Assembly (NCBI GenBank): GCA_025024175.1
Contig: QCXZ01000041.1
Coordinates: 13,635,786 to 13,699,785, forward strand
Source of the DNA: Rhyzopertha dominica
Lineage: Eukaryota > Arthropoda > Insecta > Coleoptera > Bostrichidae
Direction: 5' to 3'
Length of the DNA stretch: 64,000 nucleotides
The notes under the pieces are model-generated. The model searched no databases. It was not told the DNA's origin and saw only the letters and a program-made list of their open reading frames with translations. A program made the translations under genes and the position numbers. Shown here piece after piece: positions 12,501 to 24,330 of this stretch (within the stretch, counting starts at the first letter, position 1; the number at the start of each line of letters is the position of its first letter).

Positions 12501-13330
12501 TACATCGGTTCATTTAAGTCAAACAATAAATCAATCAAATCACTTAGTTAATTATTTTAAGCATTTTATAAACTTATTTACAAGCTTGAAAAAGATTACT
12601 ATTAGCATGAATCACCAGCTAATAAGAGTTCTGATGTTTACGTAATCTGTATAAACTTATCTTGTGACATTAAAAATTATTACAGTCTTACTGTTTTCAA
12701 GCTGTATTTTATGTTAAAGTTTGATTCAAGTTGCTCGATGCTGCAAATATGCGTCAGTCTTTTTCTGATGTAAAGTAAATAGCATTTATTTAATCATTGC
12801 CTAACAAAAGTAATCTAAGTGTTATCTTATATCCTAAACTTTGTGGGCGTACCGAAGGGTATACCTACCTATTTAAAAGGGTTTGTTAACGTGTGAGATC
12901 AGCAGAACATTGCTGTAGTGTTACAAAAAACTGCTTCCTAATAAAATCTTGTGCAGCACATACCGACCATAATATAAGTTACTCACGTGTATTTTGTAAT
13001 AAATGGCAAAGAAATTTTTTTGCATTTAAAAAATATGTCAGTTGCAATAAAACAATTTTGTAGGTGCATCAAACTTTAATTGCAGTTGGTATTAGACCGA
13101 ATAGAAGTTTCAGAATAACGGTATTATTGGGCACCCAGAATGCTTTTTTAAATGAGATAACATAAACTGTTGTAGTTATCAACCTGTTTTAATTATGCTA
13201 GTATTATACTAACTCTAATATGGTTAGCAGGTCCCATATTTATATATTATAGGTTATGATAGTAGTTATATTTTTTATCTCAATTTAACATTTTTCTCAG
13301 TGAACCGCTAACTTTCATTAACGACGTACC
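9524..13330. other. Long AT-rich intergenic stretch
   Basis: No convincing gene is seen. A short frame at 10590-10730 containing NKYLGTFITNELRHRDG resembles the KYLG block found C-terminal of the reverse transcriptase domain in some non-LTR elements. The match is short and low-confidence. The 12120-12500 stretch has a slightly more coding-like composition but is full of stops. Confidence 0.35.
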
Positions 13331-13600
13331 CATCACTACACTTGATTTGGAAGAACAGGCGCCAAAGTTAACTCAAAATGGAAATTGAATTCGAACGCCG
13401 TTTTGAGAAAGATCCGCGCTGGCTAAAGCCCCCAAAGCTTCGGTGCTGTCCGTAAACAGGTAGGATAAACAAAAAGCTCGGACACCGCCAATAAATTCTG
13501 AGAGCGTCCGCGGTTTAATCAAACGCGCCTCGGCACCGCGCTATACGCAGCTGTCATCTACCGAAATGTCACTTACACTTCAAGAAGTTGCTACTTCAGT
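13331..13600. other. GC-elevated island
   Basis: CpG-rich compared with its flanks. It contains a 25-codon frame starting at 13378 with charged, exon-like composition (MEIEFERRFEKDPRW...). Beyond that no gene structure is visible. It may be an exon fragment or a regulatory region. Confidence 0.2.
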
Positions 13601-14234
13601 TTGGCATGAGCATTCGCGTTGAATCCGCTAGATTCCTTTTGGAGTTCGCTAAGTTGCGCTGGTACACGTAGTACTTAAGGCACTAATAAGTTATATACAG
13701 TTTAAATTTTCATCAAGATAATGCAATGTTGGTACTTTACGCACCTACATTTTGTCCTGTAATAAAGGAAGGTAAAGTTCGAGTTCAACTAAAAGTCCTC
13801 CTTAGAATGTCTTTTCAAAATAAAAAAATTTTGTTAGCCTAAGAGCAGGGGACTCCGGAATCAGTGGATGAGCAGTATCTTCAACACACCCACATTATTG
13901 CATTATAGAAATTCAATACTATCAGATTATGTTATTTTATATTACACTGGACCAAACGCTACGATATCTGAATGTTCGAAAAAACTTTCACAATTTTTTT
14001 AATAAGAGAATCAGTACTTACATCTTATAATTTACCACTTTTATCAACTGTATTCTTAATTCATTTTCTCATGGACGATTCTGAACTATGTAAAAATGCA
14101 AGTCAGGATTTTTTCTTTTAGTATAAGACAAACAATTTTTATATGCCCGCTTTTTCAGCGTTTAAAGCATCCCTTTGTTAACTCTATAATTAAAATATAT
14201 AGTGGTATCGGGAAAGCAGGCTAAATTAAATTGA
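13601..14234. other. AT-rich intergenic DNA
   Basis: Nothing recognised. Confidence 0.4.
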
Positions 14235-14239
14235 AAAAG
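14235..14239 (-). terminator. Pol III T-run terminator for the tRNA-like gene
   Basis: Five consecutive T on the minus strand lie about six bases after the 3' end of the tRNA-like sequence, as expected for RNA polymerase III termination. Confidence 0.45.
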
Positions 14240-14244
14240 CAACT

Positions 14245-14314
14245 CGCTGCGGTCGGGACTCGAACCCGAATCTCCAGAACGGAACTCTGGTATGTTCCGT
14301 TACACCACCGGAGC
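14245..14314 (-). tRNA. tRNA-like gene, anticodon loop read as TCC (Gly?)
   Basis: Read on the minus strand, a 7-bp acceptor stem (one C/C mismatch) encloses an A-box-like TGGTGTAACGG, a CCAGA/TCTGG anticodon stem with a 7-base loop GTTCCGT, and a perfect T-arm TCGGG-TTCGAGT-CCCGA containing the B box. The loop gives anticodon TCC, which would read glycine GGA. The molecule is about one base short between the D and anticodon stems, and the discriminator base reads G. Together these suggest a variant, a tRNA-derived repeat or a pseudogene. Inside, GGAAC and GTTCC form a competing inverted pair. A T-run follows just downstream. Confidence 0.5.
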
Positions 14315-14556
14315 ATTCGAGTCGGCGAGACTTAATACCGGCGACTTATAAAATACCTACTCGTAACTCTATAATGTTCACCAATGCTTTCAAGTACGAC
14401 AACTGTTACCAAATTATTGCCACACGCGGCCACTACGTGTCGCTACTTGAACTACTTGCCAAGTCTATACCAGCCGGACACTTAGTTTCTCAGGGTGGAA
14501 AGCGTGCGGTGGTCGGAGCATTATCAGGCGTGCGTTTTGCATTCACGTGTTATTAA

Positions 14557-15736
14557 CAGTGGCGGCTCGTCCGGGTCGGCAGGGTCGGCACTACCGACCC
14601 AGAATTTTGATTGAAGAAATAATCTTTTTTCGTATTTTTATGTATATTTTGTTTTATTATGTTCAGATATCTTGAAACAGTTGGAGCGTATTTTTTTACA
14701 TTACCATCAAATTAATAATTAGCCAAAATCACATTTTTACGGGTTATCCCGAAAAATTTACGCTACTCGGCAACCGTGGCTGGGCCGTTATGTGTTTGTC
14801 ATCCAAGCCCGTGATCCAAGCGCTGGGTCGACAGACCGCATCGTATAAGGAAGCAATAGCATCGTTTTCCTATGAGCTGAACAAAGACACAACCCCGTGC
14901 GCATATTGAATCCTGAGGCGAAGATCGAGACTCGGCAATGCTTGGGTCCGGCAGACAGCATAAAACGTTAAAATGGACTTCATCATTTATTTCAATTATT
15001 TCAAGTTTTTTTTAATCAACCAATTATAGTTCTGTTTTCTACTGAGTATTACAAATTATCTGATTGACATCCTTTACATGCTTACAGTTTTTCTAATCAT
15101 AATTTAATTTTACGTATATATGTTTTTATTGAAGTTAATAAAGGAGGCCCGGCATTCATAATCGTCGGATTCCGAAAATAAATTTTGACATGTACATTGA
15201 ATAACAATTATATATATAGTTCAACACTGAAATCACGAAAAACTACCCGAATGTTCTACGAAATTTTTCATTTTCCCAACATTATTGTAAGAGCTATCCT
15301 AACATTTAACGGAATTAATTAAATACATGTTATAAATTTAGTCAATCTGAAATTATTGAAGAATTTCACACAAAAAGAAAATAACAAAATAAGTAAGCGC
15401 ACATACCCATATAATCGCTTAATGCTGTCTGCCGGACTTCCAAATACATCTTCGGATTGGGCTCGACATATATCGGCTTCTCATCTCCGGTGCAGTACAG
15501 GTGCACGCTTAACGTTGAAATTATGATGCTCGTTGCCAGATTAGGGTATTTGTTACCAAATGAACTATCTTTTTAACTTGCGGCGATATGAAAATTTACA
15601 AAAGTAGCAAGTAATAAACAACAACTACGAGTATATACAAAATTATTTACTAAATTATAAATAAATAATATTGACCAACTAGAGTGGACCAAAGTTTTTA
15701 CTGCCGACCCAATAGAATTTGTCACGAGCCGCACTG
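14557..15736. mobile_element. hAT-type non-autonomous element with perfect 8-bp target duplication
   Basis: The element starts CAGTGGCGGCTCGT and ends in the inverted form ACGAGCCGCACTG. It is flanked on both sides by GTTATTAA (14549-14556 and 15737-15744), an exact 8-bp target duplication of the length hAT elements make. Subterminal segments around GGTCGGCAGGGTCGGCA (left) and TGCCGACCCAA (right) extend the match. A further internal inverted pair, TCCGGCAGACAGCAT near 14948 and ATGCTGTCTGCCGGA near 15423, could form a stem. There is no transposase frame, so it would need one supplied in trans. Confidence 0.9.
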
Positions 15737-15744
15737 GTTATTAA

Positions 15745-16630
15745 AATCAAATTGCCCAACAAAGTAATGCGCGCGATAAGCCACGTACTGTATACGTATG
15801 CTAACCGTGTGCTTAGATCTCAGATACTTTCATATTGTCTATTTTTAATACCATTTGTAGAATAACTTCAACTTTGTATTGTTACCTTCACGGTTCACTG
15901 GCATTGCTGTCCATTGTGAAAGAAAAAAAAACGATAACCAAAACATTCGATTTCGCGCGTTAAACAGTGCCCAGCAATACATCACTGGCCAACTTGGACG
16001 TAAATAGGGAAGAGACCGTCAGGTAACAGCATTTAGGTACGCAAGATGCATTTTCACGAATGCAGATGTTTCGTTGGTAACTTCCTACGGGGTTATTTCT
16101 GCATCAACTTGAATGAAGTTTTCTCAGGTGCTAGCTAAAGGATAGTAGCAGTTTTTTTTCCAGAAATTGCATATTTGGCTCATAATTAAAACTAAAAAGA
16201 GACAAAGATTGACAAAAATTTGGAATTCTCATTTTTTTTTGTTTTGAGGATAAAAATTAAAAAAAAACAAAAATTGGTGAAATGCATGCGTTCATTAGCT
16301 ACAGATTCGTAAAAGTTTCAAAGAGTTTTCTCATTTCATACGATCAGTTTTCTTCCGAACGTATAAATTGAACAATTGAACATTTTCGAAATAGGTATTC
16401 ACCCTTAATGCTAGGTTAAGATAAGCTTCACAAACTGCTTTATCCAATGTTCACGAGTCTTTTGATTCCTTGGCAATTAAAAAACAGTCGTTTCCTTACC
16501 GCAATCTGGAATTTTGCACTTGTTCGGGATGATTATTATGCGTTTCTAAAACGCAAATATACCGGGTACGGTATGAATGAAAATATTTGTGTTCTGACGC
16601 GATTTCGTGTAAAATTTTTGTTCTAGTTTT
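15745..16630. other. AT-rich intergenic DNA
   Basis: No gene seen. The ends of the mariner copy that follows could not be fixed in this stretch. Confidence 0.35.
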
Positions 16631-16710
16631 ATGTTATTGGATTCTCCGTATTTTCCTGTACAATCTAGTGCATGTTCATGTTTTCTGATTTTGTTCAATA
16701 TTTTTTTGCG

Positions 16711-17707
16711 AATGTCAAATCAACGTGCTCAAATTTTGGCGTTGCACGAGCTTAAAAAGCGCAACTGCGAGATCGCGCTTTCGCTCCGCATCGACCCAGC
16801 AATCGTTTGCCGGACGATCAAACCATACAAGGAGCTTGGTCACGATGGTCGCCGTCCAGGAAGCGGCAGAAAGTGCACCGTTAAGACGTCCGTCAACCGC
16901 CAGCTCATCAAGAAGCGGGTCAAGCGAAATCCGAGGGTCTCCACGAGGAAAATCGTCCGTGAGACCGGCATTGGCGACCGATCAGTCCGCCGAATGGCTA
17001 AAGAGGAACTCAACCTCCGGCCGTACAAGCTCCAAAAAGTCCAGCCCGTCACCGACGACAACAAACGCGTACGGCTGCAAAGATGCCGCCAACTCAAGCA
17101 TCGGGCCGCTTGTAAGCTATGGGAGCGCATCCTCTTCAGGGATCAGAAGCTGTTCACCGTCGAGCAAGCGCACAACCACCAAGACGACCGGATCTGGTCC
17201 GCTGAGGCTCCTGGTACGTCGGCCATTGTCGAACACCGTCAAAATCCCGCTGCGGTGATGCTCTGCCGCGGAATTTGTGCAAGCAGCAAGACCCCTCTCG
17301 TTTTCGTGGATCAAGGGGTCAAAATCAACCAAGAAGTCTATCATCGGGACATTCTGGAGGCCATGGTACTTCCGTTGGTCCAGCAACACTTCGGCGATGC
17401 GGACTGGACGTTCCAGCAAGACTCAGCACCGGCGTACAAGGCAAAAACGACTCAAGAGTGGTGCGGGACGTCTTCGGAATGGCCGCCCTACTCGCCGGAC
17501 CTGAGCCCGATGGACTACAGCGTGTGGTCCATTTTGGAGGCCAGCGTCTGTGCTACAAGCCATAAAAGCTTGGAGTCGCTGAAGCGGTCGTTGCGTCAGG
17601 AGTGGGACCGATTGTCGCCAAAAGACCCGCGGCCCATCGCTGAAAATTTCGAGTCACGGCTGGGGCTCTGCATCGCCGCCGCAGGTGGCCATTTTGAAAG
17701 CCGTTGA
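16711..17707 (+). CDS. Mariner (maT-like, D-D-D type) transposase, uninterrupted ORF
   Basis: This transposase would cut and paste its own element at TA sites. The start MSNQRAQ at 16711 is preferred to the upstream in-frame ATG at 16631 because similarity to family N-termini begins there. Domains in order: a helix-turn-helix DNA-binding half (about residues 1-120, with PGSGRK linker), first Asp in FRDQKLFTVEQAHNHQ, second Asp in TFQQDSAPAYKAKTTQEW, third Asp in YSPDLSPMDYSVW. Only 30 residues separate the second and third Asp, where 37 is usual, because about seven residues are missing after QEWCGTS. The first block has DQ instead of DE. The frame has no stop and is much more GC-rich than the flanks, consistent with recent arrival. 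AATAAA lies at about 17770. Terminal repeats were not identified. Confidence 0.85.
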
Positions 17708-18821
17708 ATATGTTATAGTTAAAGTTGTTTCCTATCGTTATTTTTTGTTGATATTAAATTTTCGTTGTTAATAAAGATTTTATTGAAAAAATTGTCATTG
17801 ACGTCAAAAGGACTTTTGCTCCGCCCTAATATTTTGAATTCCAGTTTGGTTGGTATTTGCGATCGGTACCAGCTAGGGCACTCCAGCTCAAATAATTAAA
17901 TCGTCGACAGGTTTTTGCCGGCCCTGAATCGTGTTCTACACGTATTGTTTCATCAGCCGATAAAACTGGTGCTCGTTCAGACAAGACCTAATCCCGTCGC
18001 TAATCGCACGTCGTAGGCAAACTTCATGACCGGTCGAGCGCGGGATGTTTACTGCGGAAACACGCTTTTGTGCTAGGGTCCATCGCATTGTTCAATTACA
18101 TGTTCAATTTCTTATTTATCGGTTCTAAATTTTAACGGAAATGCGCTTCCATCGACCTTCCGCCGGTCCCAAGGGGCGTATAGAGTGCGAAGTACTCTTC
18201 GGGAAGATTGCCGTGGAAATTTATCACTGCATTTTTGAAAGTAGTAATTACCGGCGAACGAGAGCTCTAAAAACAGAGCGAAAGGTACCGACTTCCACTG
18301 TTTAATCCATATTATAAGTGGAGCGGTCTAAGTATGACATCATTTTTGTGTCATTCGAGCCCCTGTCATCGTAACCGTTATGTCTTTTGGCATAAAAAAT
18401 CGGCACAATTGGAAAAATAGTTAAGCAACATCTGCATAAATATGAAGTTCACAAATGAAACAAAATACGTAATCAAGTGACTTTGGTTTTCACACAATGA
18501 ATTAACAAGGTTTATAATTACAAAAAAAAACCATTTTACATATCAAATTTTCAAATTGCAGTTCAGTTACAACTTGACATTGCTCAACTCGCACGCTTTT
18601 CAGCTCGAATACTAGCATGTAATTTTTTTGTATGTGTACACGGTCTAAAGAAGTCAAATCAGGGTGTCCCTTCTGTAACTTCCCTGAGACTATTGGCAAT
18701 TGCTGGAAGCAAATGTTTTCTCTTGGAATATCATTGTCCAGCTAATTCGGAAACAACTCAGTCAATGCAGATCCCAAATCATCTGAGAAATTCTAAAGTA
18801 ACATTAAAACAAATTAAGTCG
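17708..18821. other. Intergenic DNA
   Basis: This probably includes the 3' end of the mariner copy up to about 17830. The rest shows a moderately GC-rich stretch (17850-18300) with no gene recognised. Confidence 0.3.
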
Positions 18822-18900
18822 GTACAAAGTTCTTTCTAAAGAGAGGCTAGAAAACGATGCCCTGCAATGAGGCTAGTGCGTAACGTTGAAAACCAAAGTG
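18822..18900. repeat. Single-arm relic of the foldback family at 56.4-56.9 kb
   Basis: The words TCTAAAGAGAGGCTAGAAAAC, GCAATGAGGCTAGT and GAAAACCAAA occur in the same order as in the arm of the foldback element at 56366-56868. Only one arm is seen here. Confidence 0.5.
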
Positions 18901-20735
18901 GGATAAACATAAAACTTGCAATTTTGAACGAAATCAGATGACATTTACCCTTATTGTTTCAAATAATACGCTGGTAAGCAAATGTTGCATGTTTTAATGT
19001 CTTAATAATAAATAATTATGTTTTTTTTGTCCGTTTCGTTTGCGCCATTACTTTTCTACAACCAATATGAGTACATCTGACACAAAATTAAAATTTCGTG
19101 AACAAGCACCTTTTGACTATTGACTGTACCGTTTAAATAAAAAGAAAAACAGAATATTAGGGTCTTTATCACATCTTCTCAGCACCTCGCAAAATTGTAA
19201 GCGTCGGTTAGGATCGTCATCCTGAGTGGTGTCCGTTGTTGTTCATTCGAATTTTCTTCAGCTTCTAATAAAATGTTTAATTTTGGTAGTCGTTTAATTT
19301 GGCAAGACCAGATATTGGCAAATCCTTCACACTATGATACTAAGATTAATCAGATATGCTCACGAGCAGATGGGTAACAATGGTGAATGACGTCAATCCG
19401 ACGATAATTTGATAGCTATCATCCTAGGTAACTACAGGGTTTCTATAACTGATTCACGCAACGCGGGCGGTGTTGATTTCCGAACTCTTTGTGCCGCTTT
19501 TTTGTAACTGCTGCCAAGTTACAATGTGCACGGCGATAGCACTAAAGGTTGCAGATCAATGTCACACCACAGCTTATAAATGTGAGCTTTCAGTATCCCT
19601 AAAGTTAATTATCCCACAAAACACTACAGAATATGTTGACAATAGACACTCCCGGGCGTTTTCTTATATTAAAATATATCAAATAATTAAACAACAGATG
19701 ACAAGTAAACGTCACTTTCCTGAGAGGCGGCAAATCGATTTAATCGATAATTTCCATAATCGCCCTGGATGCATGAATTATTTATAAAAACTCTGTACAT
19801 TTTCTTACACTTTACAATACAGCGCCTAGTAACCTGTTTCGTGAAATCGTATAACAACTCTGCTAGCAAAGGATTGTGCAATATGCGGTCTGTTTTAGCT
19901 TCCCATGTTAAGTAATTGATAAATTTCATTATGATTACGGAGTCTATTACGTAACCTACAATCATTAAAATTTGGATTCGTTAAGTCTCGGTTAGACGCA
20001 CATTTTCAGCTGAACATGCAGATCACAAATTACTTGTTTGAAGTCACTATAATAAATATTATATTTGAGAATTGTCACTGTCTATGTCGTATTTTGACAA
20101 AGTCAGCTTTTGATTGTAATGGTGTATTTTTACCAATGAGGCTTTTGCTAACTTTAGCATTACTTCAGAATGGAATTAGCACTTGTTGAACATTCATTGC
20201 CATAACGAGTAATTCTACGTTACATATAGATTCATTTACGCACAACTGCATCGATTTCGTATCTTTATACCATGGCTATGGGATTTTAAAGTTTTTGAAA
20301 ATAAATATGAACGAATTTCAATAACATATGTACAGGTACTTTGAATATAAAACTGACAAGAAGGAGCATATAAAGAGGGACGGTAAGGGTCATGTTAAAC
20401 CTCCATTATTTTGGTTGTTCGTAGGTCCTGTTATCATCAGCTTAGACGTCAGTTTTAAAATCCATAAGGACAACACATAATACACATAACAACACTAGGT
20501 AATAAATAACAATTCGGGAGTAACGTTTCACATGTGTTTTGAATACTAAATTTGTCAAGCACTTAAAAATAAAGCATATTGTGTTAACATGAAATTTATG
20601 AAGCAACAAATCGCGTCGTATGCATAGGTACAGGCATAGTCAAATTGATTGACACAATAAGTTGATACGGATCTAGCTTTTTTCCCTAAATGGATCTGTA
20701 GCCGCGTCGCATTTTGGTTGGGATTAAGCAAATAT
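18901..20735. other. AT-rich intergenic DNA
   Basis: No gene recognised on either strand. The weak frame at 20555-20735 on the minus strand may be the decayed tail of the adjacent Copia relic. Confidence 0.35.
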
Positions 20736-21375
20736 TTAAAACTCCTTCTTTCTCTCATGAAAAAGTGTTTGATGACAATATGCTTTGATCTTCGCTGCAG
20801 CTAACTTCACATCAGNNAAATTATCTACTTGTAGAACTGGAACACTTTTCATGCCAAGAATACAGCGAAATAGTTTAGTCAGCCAAACGCTTTCCTCGCT
20901 CGTTTCATTAGCTCTTACTATTTCTGCTTCTGTTCTAGAAGCCTCTATCATTGTTTAGCTTTGGCTTAGCTAAGAGATACCACCACCTGCATAGTTTACT
21001 ACCAATCCTGTTGTGGAACGACCAGTACTAGTGTAGATAATGCCTAGATTACAAGTTCCTGTTATGCAACGAAGTACTTTTTTAATGTTTGTCACGTCTT
21101 TAGTCTTTGGAGCATTGAGGGATCTTGATAAAAATTCCACGCAATACGCCAAATCTGGTCTTGTTCCCAGCATTAAATACATTATGACTCCCACTGCTTG
21201 TCTATATGGAAAAGACAACTTTTGTATTCCCTCTGCATTGTTTACCCTGATATCGAAGCTTCTGATTTTTTTAAGACCGGTGCGTTCAATATGTATTCCT
21301 AAAAAATATTTAGCCTTCTTTGTTGTTCTCTTGAACTTGCTTCCTAATCGTTGGATGCAGCTGCAGGTTTTCTAG
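20736..21375 (-). pseudogene. Ty1/Copia retrotransposon pol relic (RT C-terminus and RNase H)
   Basis: Read from 21375 downward, the pieces follow Copia pol order: KAKYFLGIHIERTG, then FPYRQAVGVIMYLMLGTRPDLAYCVEFLSR (end of the reverse transcriptase), then SRTEAEIVRANETSEESVWLTKLF and VPVLQVDN (the RNase H start). Frame changes and a stop near 20955, plus two N bases at 20816-20817, break the frame. No integrase, gag or long terminal repeats were seen, so this is a 3' pol fragment. In a live element this domain copies RNA into DNA and removes the RNA strand. It is dead here. Confidence 0.85.
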
Positions 21376-22970
21376 AAATGATTCGGGAAACGCAGACGGC
21401 GTTGGTTTCTGAATGGGCATGTTTAGTGAAATCAAAATTTCGTGTTTTAGTACAATTAAGATCTTCTTAATGACATATGAAATAAATCCATCCAATCTGA
21501 TAGCAGAAAAAAAAACTATTCTTTGTGCCACAAAGAGTGTCTAAAATTAACTAATTTTAAACCAGAATTTGGATGCTGACACATCACAAACGAAATGGAA
21601 ATGCACATTTAGGACAAAGCTATCGGCCTACCGGCTACCGATTGTTACTCAACAAGTGTTGCCGACGTAAATATAACCTTAACATTTGTTTGACGAGCTT
21701 TTGTTGTATTCGTATTGTATTGTATTTTTAATTATCAAATGGACGCTGGATTTTTAGTAATATATCGTATCTGTTGGGGTTTTTGCAAGTAAACTTTTGA
21801 TAAAATATAAATGCGTATTATTATAATTGCTTGCTTGTTTGCAGATCTGCACGTGTCATACGGGAATGATGAAGATACCGTATTCTTGTAGGTTATGTTC
21901 AATTGAAGCGAAGAGGTAATATTTGATAAAGTTATAGCTACGAATTTGATCGTTTTATATTTTCCAACAATTTACGATACTATTTTCCTCCGAAAAAGAA
22001 ATAATAACAACAACTTGTTTGTTCCGTTTGACGTAGAAAAGAAACTGTTCTATTATATATGTGACCTGTATTTATATTTTCCATAACTAACTGTCTTAAA
22101 ATCATCTAATTACACAACTACTAGATAAGTATGTACATGATGATATTAGCATAACCGTATGATATACTGCACTGACTACAACAATATTTACTTTTTCAGA
22201 CACCTCCTTGTGTGAAATAAAGTGCGTATTCTGCAAAGATTAGTTCTGAAAAAACTTAAGAAAGCAAGAGGCTGATACTGGCAGGTTTTATTTTTAAAAT
22301 TATTAATTTGTTTGGGGTTGATTGTACATCTGCTTTTGCCGAATGAAACAAGAGAAAAGTGGGAAGTATATAATAAACAGGAAATGACATTTTTTACTCC
22401 TAAGAGTACCTAGTGTAACGTATTTTAACAAGTCACCAAGTAAACAAATGTTTGGGAATCGTTTTGACTCTGGGCTATGTGACAACACTGGTCTGTTAAA
22501 ATTACTTGTATTTCTATGTTGAGTTCGTTGCGCAGGTTTTTCCATTCATTTTGTATCTACCTGCTGCTGGTATACGCCGTCTATGCGAAATACTTTGGGC
22601 TACAGGAGATTTATTTTGTGCCACACAGATTCCGTATTAAAAAGTTACTGATATAGCGCTAATAATTCATTATGGGTAATTACTATGTTAATCGTCAACT
22701 TACATGGATAACTTGGTGCCATAATGAAATCTGTGGGACTCAGGTAGGTCGGGATCGATATTACCGACGAGATGTCAAAATCTCCACCGTGTAACAACTC
22801 TAATGACATAGAATTAACAAGACGTAAGCATGACATCCACTGTTTGAGATAAAGCAATTTGCCGCTCGATTTCAATCCCATTTTCTTAAAAGAACTTAAT
22901 TACTGCCTCGCTGCAACTTTTATTACGGTAGTCGAATAACAGGCATCTAATAGCGCCACCCAAAAAGAAG
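21376..22970. other. AT-rich intergenic DNA
   Basis: No gene recognised. Confidence 0.4.
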
Positions 22971-23285
22971 AACCACTCATAAAACTTCATAAAACCCCCG
23001 GGAACGGCTGAAGACTCATCCCTGGTAATAGTGCGAGATTGGCTTTATATAAATTGCGTCCCTGCACCTATTTACATGTCGTTATTGGGTCACAGCCATC
23101 CTCCTTCCGCAACCTTAATATTTTTCTTCGCAGTTCCGTTTGCGCCCACGCTTATACTCCGTTTATAACCTCAACGTTTTCAATTACAGGCCGTTGTCTT
23201 GGCCCGCTTCCGATTCACCGTGAGCTTTTCGATTACGCAAGCAACTTTCACTGAATAAAGCCGATGTCGGCCCTTAAGAGCTTTA
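22971..23285. other. GC-elevated island
   Basis: Richer in GC than its flanks, with a 71-codon open frame from 23039, a splice-acceptor-like CTTCGCAG near 23133, and AATAAA at 23253. No protein family is recognised. A terminal exon is possible but unproven. Confidence 0.2.
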
Positions 23286-23542
23286 CGAGCTTAGAGCGTC
23301 GCTGATTTCTCCGAGTCGTACAAAAAGCGGGGATTTGTCATTTAAATTTACAGTTTGGGTGGCAAGATTACAAAATTTGAGGACAATGGTAGGGTAGTTT
23401 GTATAACAACTCGTTTCGGTATTCATCCGTAAGTAATATTTCAGCTGATTTAATAAAAAGAATATATAAAATAGTTTTTTAAAGAATATATAAGTATGTT
23501 GAATGGATTCAAAGGTGCGTTCATTGCGAAACATCCTGAATC

Positions 23543-23776
23543 AATTAGGTAGCTTGGAAACAAGCTGATTGAACGTATGTGCTTTGTCTCACTTGATTTA
23601 TCAGATAACTCTGACGATCGTTTCGACCTAGAACGGTAATTGTCAAAGAGATATATAACGCTGTTATCTCTTTGACAATTACCGCTCTAGGTCGAAACGA
23701 TCGTCAGAGTTATCTGATAAATCAAGTGAGACAAAGCACATACGTTCAATCAGCTTGTTTTCAAGCTACCTAATTG
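23543..23776. repeat. Near-perfect long inverted repeat (arms of about 111 bp, loop of about 11 bases)
   Basis: The left arm 23543-23653 and the right arm 23665-23776 are reverse complements with only about two or three mismatches, for example in CCTAGAACGG versus CCGCTCTAGG. The loop is about 11 bases. The arms begin and end with CAATTAGGTAGCTT and AAGCTACCTAATTG. A transcript from either strand would form a 111-bp hairpin. No coding frame is present. It could be a recent inverted duplication, a foldback MITE or a hairpin-RNA source. Confidence 0.9.
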
Positions 23777-24059
23777 AATATATAAGTAAATAATAAAATA
23801 AAAATAATATTTATAACCAAAAGCATTCTCGGGTGTTGATATTTACGCCTAAGAATGCTTTTCTTATTTACTAGTTTTTAGGACGCCAACTTAAAAGCAT
23901 TCTTTTATAGCAGAATGGCTGGTTTTAGTGCATACGTAACATTTAAGGGAGAATAGGAGGGCAGATGCCCTCAGTGGCATCTAAGTGGAACTCTTCGAGC
24001 TAGGCGGTCTATAACACCGGCCTAGTGCCGTGGTTATGGGCGACGGTTTGCCATGGTGC

Positions 24060-24124
24060 GTTTGCTCTCTCCCCTGCCCGATGAGTCCCAACAGGGCGAA
24101 ACTAGTCGCAGGGTGAGAGCGAAC
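24060..24124 (+). ncRNA. Type I hammerhead ribozyme 1 (core substitution)
   Basis: Stem I pairs GTTTGCTCTC (24060-24069) with GAGAGCGAAC (24115-24124), one pair being a wobble, and CCCTGC with GCAGGG next to the core. The first core strand reads CCGATGA instead of CTGATGA. Stem II is GTCC/GGGC around a CAACA loop. The second core strand is GAAAC, followed by a minimal stem III and the cleavage triplet GTC ending at 24107. The core U-to-C change is expected to cripple cleavage, while the pairing is intact. Confidence 0.8.
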
Positions 24125-24330
24125 TGACCAGGGCAGATTATTTATTTCATCAATGCTTTACGGAGAGCCTCTCCGAAGCCATCGCTAGGAACCTGCACTA
24201 GGCCGGTGTCTATCAGATTTATAGACCGCCTAGCTCGCACAGTCCCGCTTAGATGGCGCTAAGGGCATCTGCGTTCCTATTCTCCCTTGAACCAGTCCGC
24301 CCGCCGCGGTTATAGGCGATGGTCTGTCAT

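Noticed and set aside
16725..17258. 177-codon plus-strand frame overlapping the mariner gene, and several antisense frames there
   Set aside because: Shadows of the GC-rich transposase ORF. Their Ser/Arg-rich composition is the usual frame-shifted artefact.
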